Shown: positions 8,237-15,018 of the stretch, piece after piece | How the letters are laid out: the number at the start of each line of letters is the position of its first letter | How positions within the stretch are numbered: the stretch's first letter is position 1 | Assembly (NCBI RefSeq): GCF_024807945.1 | Contig: NZ_JANUFD010000019.1 | Span: forward strand, 95,800 to 159,799 | Length of the DNA: 64,000 nt | Source: Pseudomonas sp. JUb42 | Lineage (GTDB): Bacteria; Pseudomonadota; Gammaproteobacteria; Pseudomonadales; Pseudomonadaceae | Direction: 5' to 3' | Made by a program: the position numbers and the translations under genes | The notes under the pieces: generated by a model | What the model was told of the DNA's origin: nothing | Seen by the model: the letters and a program-made list of their open reading frames with translations, nothing else | Database searches by the model: none

Positions 8237-9664
8237 TCAGTCGCCGTAACCCACCATGGCTTTGACTTCCAGATACTCGCGCAAGCCGAACTCGCCCCAC
8301 TCACGGCCATTGCCTGAGCGCTTGTAGCCACCGAAAGGCGCGGCGAAATCGGCGGGCGGATAGTTCAGATGGACACTGCCAGCCTGCAAGGCGCGGGCGA
8401 CATTGCGGGCGCGTTGCTGATCGGCGGATTGCACATAGGCCGCCAGGCCATAAGGCGTGCCGTTGGCGATCTGGATAGCCTCGGCCTCGCTGTCGTAGGC
8501 GATCATCGACAGCACCGGGCCGAAGATTTCTTCCTGGGCGATGCTCATCTGCGCAGTGACATTGGCGAATACCGTAGGCTTGACGAAATAGCCGATGTCC
8601 AGCCCTTCAGGCTTGCCGACGCCGCCAGTCACCAATTGCGCACCTTCATCGATACCGGCCTGGAGCAGCGTCTGTACCCGTTGCCATTGCGCACGGTTGA
8701 CCAAGGGTCCGAGCTGAGTCGATTCATCGTTGGTCGCACCAACCTTGAAGGCTTCGGCGGCCTGCCGGGCAATCTGTATGGAGTCATCCATCAGCGCCCG
8801 GGGGATCAGCATCCGCGTCGGAATCGAGCAGGACTGGCCGCTGTTGGTAAAGCAGGCGGCGACGCCACGGGTTACAGCATTGTGCAGATCGACGTCGTCG
8901 AGAAGGATATTGGCCGACTTGCCGCCCAATTCCTGGGCCACGCGCTTGACTGTCTCGGCGGCGGATTTCGCCACCTGCACCCCAGCCCGGGTCGAACCAG
9001 TGAACGACAGCATGTCGATATCCGGGTGGGCCGACAGCGCCGCGCCGACACCAGGACCGTCACCATTGACCAGGTTGAACACCCCGGCCGGCACGCCCGC
9101 TTCATCCAGCACTTCAGCAAACAACAGGCTGCTCAGGGGCGAGTACTCGCTGGGCTTGAGCACCATGGTGCAACCGGCAGCCAGGGCCGGGCCGACTTTC
9201 ACCACGATCTGGTTGATCGGCCAGTTCCACGGCGTGATCAGCCCGCAGACGCCCACCGGCTCATAGCGCAATACTGTATTGCCCTGACGCTGCTCGAACT
9301 CGAAAGTCTTCAGCACTTCGATCAGTTGCTTCAAATGCAGCCAGCCACGGGGCACCTGGGCATTGCGTGAGGCGGTAATGGGCGAACCCATTTCCACGCG
9401 CATGGCCTGGGCGAACTCTTCCTGGCGGCGTTCGTAGATCGCCACGATACGCTTGAGCAGTTCGATGCGCTCACTGACGCTGGTTTGCGAGTACCCAGGC
9501 AAAGCCTTGCGCGCGGCATCGACAGCACGCTCGACATCCGTGGCGTTACCCAGGGCCAGGCGTTCGATGACTTGTTCAGTAGCAGGGTCGATGACGTCGA
9601 ACCAGGTCGGCGCAGCGGGCTCGACCCACTGTCCATCGATGTAAAAACTGGCGGCACGAGACAT
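8237..9664 (-). CDS. Aldehyde dehydrogenase
   Basis: A complete 475-residue NAD(P)-dependent aldehyde dehydrogenase. It shows FTGSTRAG in the cofactor region, the general base in ELGGKS, the catalytic cysteine in NSGQSCS, and EEIFGP. The track-length reading is longer upstream, but MSRAASFYIDGQW at 9664 is the natural N-terminus. It follows the third beta-hydroxyacid dehydrogenase by 40 bases in the same direction. The pair could oxidise a hydroxy acid to a semialdehyde and then to an acid. Confidence 0.88.
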   Translation of the reverse strand: MSRAASFYIDGQWVEPAAPTWFDVIDPATEQVIERLALGNATDVERAVDAARKALPGYSQTSVSERIELLKRIVAIYERRQEEFAQAMRVEMGSPITASRNAQVPRGWLHLKQLIEVLKTFEFEQRQGNTVLRYEPVGVCGLITPWNWPINQIVVKVGPALAAGCTMVLKPSEYSPLSSLLFAEVLDEAGVPAGVFNLVNGDGPGVGAALSAHPDIDMLSFTGSTRAGVQVAKSAAETVKRVAQELGGKSANILLDDVDLHNAVTRGVAACFTNSGQSCSIPTRMLIPRALMDDSIQIARQAAEAFKVGATNDESTQLGPLVNRAQWQRVQTLLQAGIDEGAQLVTGGVGKPEGLDIGYFVKPTVFANVTAQMSIAQEEIFGPVLSMIAYDSEAEAIQIANGTPYGLAAYVQSADQQRARNVARALQAGSVHLNYPPADFAAPFGGYKRSGNGREWGEFGLREYLEVKAMVGYGD

Positions 9665-9704
9665 GCGGTGTGCTCCGTTGCTGATCCTGAAAATACTCAG
9701 GCAA

Positions 9705-10595
9705 TCACTGGCCTTCTTTGGCCAGCATCCGGTACATCTCGGTGTGGTCGGTGGCAGGCGTGGAATCCTGCGCCACCTCATCCCAGACCTTGATGGTGCC
9801 CTGGCCGAATGTCAGCGGGTAATCCAGGGCATCGGACAGACCCTTGGCGATCTTCAGGTCCTTGTTCATCAACTGCATCGAGAAGCCGGAACCGAAGCTG
9901 CCGCTGAGCATGAATTGCCTGGCTTTATTCAGGGAGGTATTGCTGCCGCCGCTGGAGGCGTTGAGCACATCGACCATCACACCCGGGTCGATACCGAAGC
10001 GCTTGGCCACATGCAGCGCCTCGACCGTCGCCAGCAGGCCGGAGGCCGAGACGAAGTTGTTCAACGCCTTGGCCGCGTGACCCGCGCCCGCTTCGCCGAT
10101 ATGCAGGATGTTCTTGCCCATGGCGTCGAGCAGCGGCTGGCAGCGCTGCATCACTTGCACGTCACCACCGACGAGAATCGCCAGGCTGCCGTCGACCGCG
10201 CGCTTGACGCCACCGGAGACCGGCGCATCCAGATAATGCAGACCGAGCGCTGCGAGTTTCTGCCCCAGTTCACGGGAGCGCGCAGGCTCCGAAGAGCTCA
10301 TGTCGATCACCACCGTGCCCGCAGTCAAGGCCGCGGCCCATCCCGACTTGCCATCCGCGCCCAGCAGCACGCTTTCGACAATGTTCGAGTTGGGCAGCAT
10401 AGTGATGAGGGCATCGAGGGAACCGGCGTTGTCAGCCGTCAGCGCGCTGGCGCCGAGGGCGCTCTGCACTTCTTGCAGACGCCCGGCATCGGCATCGGCG
10501 AGAAACAGCTGGAAGCCGGCATTGCTGAGGCAGGAAGTCATCGGCAAGCCCATCATGCCAAGGCCGATGAAGCCAATCCGTTGCGGTTGAGTCAT
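9705..10595 (-). CDS. NAD(P)-dependent beta-hydroxyacid dehydrogenase (third of three)
   Basis: A 296-residue paralogue with GFIGLGMMG at the N-terminus, DAPVSGG, GGDVQVM and AKALNNF with the catalytic lysine. The start MTQPQRIGF at 10593-10595 fits the family; the upstream in-frame extension crosses the promoter region. It is first in a two-gene unit with the aldehyde dehydrogenase. The shared operator at 10689-10711 lies between it and the divergent NIPSNAP gene. Confidence 0.85.
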   Translation of the reverse strand: MTQPQRIGFIGLGMMGLPMTSCLSNAGFQLFLADADAGRLQEVQSALGASALTADNAGSLDALITMLPNSNIVESVLLGADGKSGWAAALTAGTVVIDMSSSEPARSRELGQKLAALGLHYLDAPVSGGVKRAVDGSLAILVGGDVQVMQRCQPLLDAMGKNILHIGEAGAGHAAKALNNFVSASGLLATVEALHVAKRFGIDPGVMVDVLNASSGGSNTSLNKARQFMLSGSFGSGFSMQLMNKDLKIAKGLSDALDYPLTFGQGTIKVWDEVAQDSTPATDHTEMYRMLAKEGQ

Positions 10596-10688
10596 TGCTT
10601 GCGCCCTATTGTTTTTGTAGAGGGATTCGCGGCGGCAGCAGGATATTTTTTGCCCGCTGCACGTCAGCAGTTGCGACAAAACTATATG

Positions 10689-10711
10689 ACTGTCATACAA
10701 TCGGTCAATAG
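10689..10711 (+). promoter_or_regulatory. Putative GntR/FCD operator in the divergent promoter
   Basis: The element contains TGTCATACA followed by ATCGGTC and matches the minus-strand element at 8176-8198 at 19 of 23 positions. Three of the four differences are in the N3 centre, where CAT replaces ATG. That means the nine-base core is in the opposite orientation relative to its flank. It lies between the dehydrogenase start (10595) and the NIPSNAP start (10758). Confidence 0.6.
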
Positions 10712-10757
10712 GCTACTTCGCCTATTTCTTGACCGGTACTTACTTGAGGAGCTGGAA

Positions 10758-11084
10758 ATGATTGTCGAACTACGCATCTACCACTGCGCACCCGGCCGCC
10801 TGCCGGCCCTGCACGAGCGCTTCAGCAAGATCACCCTGGGTTTTTTTGAAAAGTACGGAATCGAGCAGATCGGTTTCTGGACGGCCCTGACCGGCGACAG
10901 TAACCAGACCCTGACCTATCTGCTGAAATGGGACAGCCTGGCCGACCGCGAAACCAAGTGGAACGCCTTCCAGGCCGACCCCGAATGGCAGGCCAAGCGC
11001 GCCGAGACAGAGGCACAGGCGATTATCGTGCAACGGATCGAGAACCAGTTTTTGACGCCGGCGGCTTATTCAGCGTTGCGCTGA
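10758..11084 (+). CDS. NIPSNAP family protein
   Basis: A 108-residue single NIPSNAP domain (dimeric alpha-beta barrel fold), beginning MIVELRIYHCAPGRLPALHE and containing GFWTAL and YLLKW. Bacterial NIPSNAP proteins commonly sit in catabolic operons; their chemistry is poorly known. The ATG at 10758 has GAGGAGC six bases upstream and was chosen over the long in-frame extension. It is transcribed away from the dehydrogenase/aldehyde dehydrogenase unit and shares the operator region. Confidence 0.8.
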   Translation: MIVELRIYHCAPGRLPALHERFSKITLGFFEKYGIEQIGFWTALTGDSNQTLTYLLKWDSLADRETKWNAFQADPEWQAKRAETEAQAIIVQRIENQFLTPAAYSALR

Positions 11085-11118
11085 TTGGCCTGTGACGCCA
11101 CCCGCGAACGCTGGTCCG

Positions 11119-11203
11119 TTGGAGCCGGGCTTGCCCGCGAAAGCCTCAACGCGGTGTACCTGACTCATCGCGCTGTTCAATTCGCGGGCAAGCCCGGCTC
11201 CAA
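11119..11203. repeat. REP pair, GCCGGGCTTGCCCGCGAA family
   Basis: Inverted REP cores between the convergent NIPSNAP and GntR genes. The transcript from either side could fold into a long hairpin here. Confidence 0.85.
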
Positions 11204-11227
11204 CGTTACCTGCTCAGGCTCAGGCGC

Positions 11228-11908
11228 TCACTGAACCGCGTGAACGTCATTCTGCGCCAGCAATTCCAGCACATTCTTCGACGCATTTTCCACATGCAGC
11301 AACGCCGCCGCACAGGCGCCGGCCTCGTCGCGCAGCTGGATCATGCGCACGATTTCCTTGAGTTCGGCCAGGGTATGCACCATTCGCCCTTCTCGCCCGA
11401 GAGACAGGGCGCGCAGCAGGCTGACGCGATTATTCAACTGTTCCAGCATGCCGCCAACCACGTTGCTCTGCTCGATATCCAGCAACACATGATAGAAGCG
11501 CCGTTTGATATCCAGCAGCGCCGCGCCGTCCAGGGACGCGGTATGGGACTGGGCGACGAATTCGTCGAACACCTCGGCCAACTCGGTGACATCCTCGTCA
11601 CTGGCGTAGCGCACGAAGTTACGCACCGCGAGCACTTCCAGTGCGCCGCGCACGTCGTAGATCTGAATGGCATCCTTGGCGTCCACCGAAGCGACATAGG
11701 CACCGCGATGGGGCACCTGCTCTACCAGGCCTTCGGCCTCCAGTTGCCGTAGCGCTTCGCGCAATGACGTGCGACTGACATCCATCGCCGTATAGAGCTG
11801 CTGCTCGACCAGTCGATCACCGGGCTTGAAACGCCCGGAGATGATTTCATTGCGCAGTGCATCCTGCACCTGATGCCGCAAGGACGAGGCCTGACGCTGT
11901 ACTTTCAT
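11228..11908 (-). CDS. GntR family transcriptional regulator, FCD subfamily
   Basis: A 226-residue regulator. Residues 10-75 form the winged helix-turn-helix (ISGRFKPGDRLVEQQ, then VSRTSLREALRQLEAEGLV). The rest is the all-helical FCD effector domain, with DIKRRFYHVLLD carrying typical metal or ligand residues. FCD regulators usually repress catabolic operons until a small acid binds. Two 23-base elements before the neighbouring units, and a TTGTATTACAA motif before its own gene, fit the TNGTNNNACNA pattern of this family. It is the obvious candidate regulator of region 36-11084. Confidence 0.88.
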   Translation of the reverse strand: MKVQRQASSLRHQVQDALRNEIISGRFKPGDRLVEQQLYTAMDVSRTSLREALRQLEAEGLVEQVPHRGAYVASVDAKDAIQIYDVRGALEVLAVRNFVRYASDEDVTELAEVFDEFVAQSHTASLDGAALLDIKRRFYHVLLDIEQSNVVGGMLEQLNNRVSLLRALSLGREGRMVHTLAELKEIVRMIQLRDEAGACAAALLHVENASKNVLELLAQNDVHAVQ

Positions 11909-12009
11909 GTGGTAATCCCTGAGACCCTGTCATTCATTACTGCGCCCATCGACAGCAGCGCCTGGAACACACCATAGCCCATGACATGGACCGACCGGGC
12001 AAAATCATA

Positions 12010-12020
12010 TTGTATTACAA
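12010..12020. promoter_or_regulatory. Putative autoregulatory GntR site
   Basis: TTGTATTACAA is a near-palindrome fitting TNGTNNNACNA, 102 bases upstream of the GntR start. Its TGTATTACA core differs by one base from the TGTATGACA core at 8176-8198. Confidence 0.45.
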
Positions 12021-12135
12021 ATGCTTTTCAAGGATGGCAGATTCAAACCTTGGCACTTCAACGTGTTGATAGCGAGCCAAACGCGTTACCTGCTTGAAAT
12101 TTACTCGTGGACCTCTATGATTTAAATTTAATCGC

Positions 12136-12154
12136 TTTCAATCAATTTCAATCA
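12136..12154. promoter_or_regulatory. Direct repeats, likely antitoxin operator
   Basis: TTTCAATCA occurs twice, with starts at 12136 and 12146, exactly ten bases (one helical turn) apart, immediately before the antitoxin gene. Ribbon-helix-helix proteins often bind such direct repeats. Confidence 0.45.
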
Positions 12155-12168
12155 TATTGGTGAACACC

Positions 12169-12441
12169 ATGGCTCACAGCGCAGAAACGCGGGTCGTTAC
12201 CGCCCATGTGCCTTTGCTTCTTGCGGAAAAAGTCGATCAATTGGCCCTACGCCTTGAGCGCTCCAAAGGCTGGATTATCAAGCAAGCGCTCATGGCCTGG
12301 GTTGACCAGGAAGAAGAACGCAGCCGGCTGACGCTGGAGGCCATGGCCGATGTGGACGCCGGTCGTGTGATAGACCATCAGTCTGTACAGGCTTGGGCCG
12401 ACAGCCTGGATAGCGACAATCCCCTGCCGGTACCCGAATAA
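12169..12441 (+). CDS. Ribbon-helix-helix antitoxin, ParD/CopG-like
   Basis: A 90-residue protein with an N-terminal ribbon-helix-helix: RVVTAHVPLLLAEKVDQLA forms strand and helix 1, and RSKGWIIKQALMAW forms helix 2. The C-terminal 40 residues are acidic and would wrap the toxin. TTG and GTG codons upstream (12157, 12160) are possible starts, but ATG at 12169 fits the fold. It overlaps the toxin gene by one base. Expected role: neutralise the toxin and repress the operon through the direct repeats upstream. Confidence 0.8.
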   Translation: MAHSAETRVVTAHVPLLLAEKVDQLALRLERSKGWIIKQALMAWVDQEEERSRLTLEAMADVDAGRVIDHQSVQAWADSLDSDNPLPVPE

Positions 12442-12716
12442 TGGAGTTGATGTGGACCGGTAAAGCGCTGTCTGATTTATCCCGCCTTTATGAATTTCTT
12501 GCCCTGGTCAACCGCCAGGCCGCTGCCCGCACTGTTCAACAACTGACCTCATCTCCTACTGTGCTATTGAACAATCCGAGGCTCGGTGAACGCCTTGACG
12601 AGTTCGAGCCTCGCGACGTCAGGCGCCTGTTGATCGGCGGCTTTGAATTGCGTTACGAAATCCAGGGGCCGACGCTGTATGTCCTGCGCCTGTGGCATAC
12701 CCGCGAAGACCGATGA
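12441..12716 (+). CDS. ParE/RelE-family toxin
   Basis: A 91-residue toxin of the ParE/RelE fold. It has WTGKALSDLSRLYEFL at the N-terminus, NPRLGERLDEF in the middle, and the C-terminal strand pattern VRRLLIGGFELRYEI followed by VLRLWHTRED. ParE members poison gyrase and RelE members cleave ribosomal mRNA; WHTRE at the C-terminus favours the ParE side. The start codon shares its A with the antitoxin stop (TAATG), so the two are coupled. Confidence 0.8.
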   Translation: MELMWTGKALSDLSRLYEFLALVNRQAAARTVQQLTSSPTVLLNNPRLGERLDEFEPRDVRRLLIGGFELRYEIQGPTLYVLRLWHTREDR

Positions 12717-12724
12717 GACAGCCC

Positions 12725-13183
12725 ATGACCTCACCCAACCTGCGCCTGGCAACGCCCCTCGACATCCCCGCCATCCAGCGCATCGTCCGGGATGCCTACT
12801 CGCCCTACATTGCACGCATCGGTCGCGAACCCGGGCCGATGAGCGATGACTACGCAGCCTTGATTGAGGCGCAACGCGTCCAGGTACTCGAGCGCGATGG
12901 CGCGATTGATGGCTTGCTGGTATTGATCCCCGAAGCCGAGGCGCTGCTGCTGGATAACGTCGCGGTGTCACCGCATGCCCAGGGTTTGGGGTTGGGTCGC
13001 ACATTAATGGCGATTGCCGAACAGACGGCACTGGACTTGGGCTACTGCGCCATCAGGCTCTATACCAATGAAGCCATGGTCGAGAACCTGGCGATTTATC
13101 AGCGCCTGGGCTACGTGGAAACCCATCGCGGAGAAGAAAACGGGCTAAAACGGGTGTATATGTGCAAAGTAATGGCTGAATGA
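12725..13183 (+). CDS. GNAT N-acetyltransferase
   Basis: A 152-residue single GNAT domain. The acetyl-CoA loop HAQGLGLGRTLM follows the strand LLLDNVAVSP, and YQRLGYVETHR is the usual last strand. Two starts are possible: ATG at 12713, overlapping the toxin stop as ATGA, and ATG at 12725; the second gives the normal N-terminus. Ribosome sites are weak for both. The substrate is unknown. It may be co-transcribed with the toxin-antitoxin pair simply by position. Confidence 0.75.
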   Translation: MTSPNLRLATPLDIPAIQRIVRDAYSPYIARIGREPGPMSDDYAALIEAQRVQVLERDGAIDGLLVLIPEAEALLLDNVAVSPHAQGLGLGRTLMAIAEQTALDLGYCAIRLYTNEAMVENLAIYQRLGYVETHRGEENGLKRVYMCKVMAE

Positions 13184-13290
13184 TGGCACCTTCATTGCTA
13201 CATTGAACCGGCAGTTCACGCCCGTGCTCTGTATCAGACACACCCCAGCCCTCGTGATGTCTTCTGCGCCACAACATGGAGTCCGTGTGC

Positions 13291-14787
13291 ATGCCGTTAC
13301 CCGCCCGTTTTCTTGAGCACTACCGCAAGGCCGACCGCACCATGCTTGGCGTGGTCTGGCTGATGTTCTTCTTTTCCTTGGGTCTGGCTTTCTGGCATGA
13401 CACCTTTATTCAGGCGTTTGTCATCGGCGGCGGTACCAGTCTGTTACTGACCCTGGCCTATCGCCTGATCGGCGGTACGCGCCTGATGCGTTGCGCGCTG
13501 GGCATGGGTCTTATGGTCATGGCCGCGCTGCATATCAATCAGGCCCTGGGCGTGATCGAGTCGCACTTCGGCATTTTCGCTCTGCTCGCGGTGCTGACGT
13601 TCTATCGCGACTGGCTGCCGATCCTTGTCGCGGCGGCCACCATCGCTGTGCACCACGTGCTGTTCCATGCCTTGCAGATGCAGGGCTGGCCGGTGTTCGT
13701 GATGGAGCACCATGGCGGCTGGAGCATGATTTTCGTGCACGCGCTTTATGTGGTCATGGAGACCATCGCCCTGCTCTACCTGGCCACGCAAAGCCAGGCC
13801 GACGCGGTGGAAAGCCAGGACATGCTGGACAAGATGCTCACCGCCACTTCGCAGTTCACTCTGGATGCCGGGCCAGACAGCACCGGCAGCGCCCATGTCT
13901 CACTTGCGCAGCGTTTCGATCAGTTCCTGTCGCAGATCACCAGCCTGATCGACGGCGTCACCCGAGACTCCCATGGCCTCGGCCAACTGGGTCAGGAACT
14001 GGCCAGGGCCAGCACTACGCTGGAAGTCGGGGCACGCAATCAACTGACGGAAATTGCCCAGGTGACCGGATCAATGCAGCGCATGGGCGACGCCATGCAA
14101 AATATCACCGTCAACGTCGAGCGCGCCGCCGAGCACGCCGGCCAGGCCAGTGTGCAGATAACCAAGGGCCAGGAAAGCGTCAACCGCGCACAGAATGAAA
14201 TTGCGCTACTGGCCTCAAGCATCAAGGGCACCAATGAAACCGTGCAGTTGCTCGCCGGGCATGCCGACCAGATCGGCACCGTACTGGAAGTGATCAGCAG
14301 TATTGCCGACCAGACCAACCTGCTGGCCCTCAACGCCGCCATCGAAGCCGCTCGCGCCGGTGAGCAGGGCCGCGGTTTTGCCGTAGTCGCCGATGAAGTG
14401 CGCAACCTGGCGCAACGCACCGCCGTGTCCACCCAGGAGATCAAAGCCATCATTGATGCCCTGCAACAGGGCAGCAGCAAGGCTGTTGCGGCCATGCAGG
14501 ACAGCCACAAAGGTGTCGAGCGTTGCGTTGAGGACAGTCAACAGGCGGCGGCGATGCTACGGGCGGTGGGCAGTGATATTTCCCATATCGATGAGCTCAA
14601 TGGCCATATCGTTAACACCACCCGCGAACAATCCAGCGCCAGCGATGAAATCGTCGGGCGCCTGGCGTCGGTGCAGAGCATTGCCCGCAGCACCGCCGAC
14701 GACGTCGAGACCCTGGCCCTGAGCAGTCAGCGCCTGCCGCCGATTGCCGTGCGCCTGGATGCATTGGGGCGCACGTTTCGGCAGTAG
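13291..14787 (+). CDS. Methyl-accepting chemotaxis protein with multi-spanning N-terminus
   Basis: A 498-residue receptor. Residues about 18-170 carry roughly six hydrophobic segments rather than a periplasmic sensor between two helices, so the signal may be sensed within the membrane. The cytoplasmic signalling hairpin is intact, with EVISSIADQTNLLALNAA and IEAARAGEQGRGFAVVADEV in its tip. ATG at 13291 follows GGAG at nine bases and was preferred to the ATG at 13276. It stands alone as a single transcription unit. Confidence 0.85.
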   Translation: MPLPARFLEHYRKADRTMLGVVWLMFFFSLGLAFWHDTFIQAFVIGGGTSLLLTLAYRLIGGTRLMRCALGMGLMVMAALHINQALGVIESHFGIFALLAVLTFYRDWLPILVAAATIAVHHVLFHALQMQGWPVFVMEHHGGWSMIFVHALYVVMETIALLYLATQSQADAVESQDMLDKMLTATSQFTLDAGPDSTGSAHVSLAQRFDQFLSQITSLIDGVTRDSHGLGQLGQELARASTTLEVGARNQLTEIAQVTGSMQRMGDAMQNITVNVERAAEHAGQASVQITKGQESVNRAQNEIALLASSIKGTNETVQLLAGHADQIGTVLEVISSIADQTNLLALNAAIEAARAGEQGRGFAVVADEVRNLAQRTAVSTQEIKAIIDALQQGSSKAVAAMQDSHKGVERCVEDSQQAAAMLRAVGSDISHIDELNGHIVNTTREQSSASDEIVGRLASVQSIARSTADDVETLALSSQRLPPIAVRLDALGRTFRQ

Positions 14788-14817
14788 GCGCCAATAGGGC
14801 GATTTCTATGGATTGAT

Positions 14818-14981
14818 TGTGGGAGATCCCGCCCCATCTAAGCCGCCGCGCTGTCACGCAGCAAACACTGACCGGGGCAGGGAGCAAATCTTGTGGGAGC
14901 GAATTCATTCGCGAAGAGCACAGGTACATCCGACGCATCTTCATCGGTTGGAATACTTTCGCGAATGAATTCGCTCCCACA
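14818..14981. repeat. Composite repeat: element C plus REP-B pair (inverted orientation)
   Basis: 14818-14871 is a unit beginning TGTGGGAGATCCCGCCCC and containing GCGCTGTCACGCAGCAAACA. 14892-14981 is an inverted pair of the REP-B core GGGAGCGAATTCATTCGCGAA. The same two parts recur at 19077-19231 and 25648-25811 in the opposite orientation. Confidence 0.8.
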
Positions 14982-15018
14982 GTTCGCTCCTACCGAGTCT
15001 GCGGCCTGCGATAGATGA

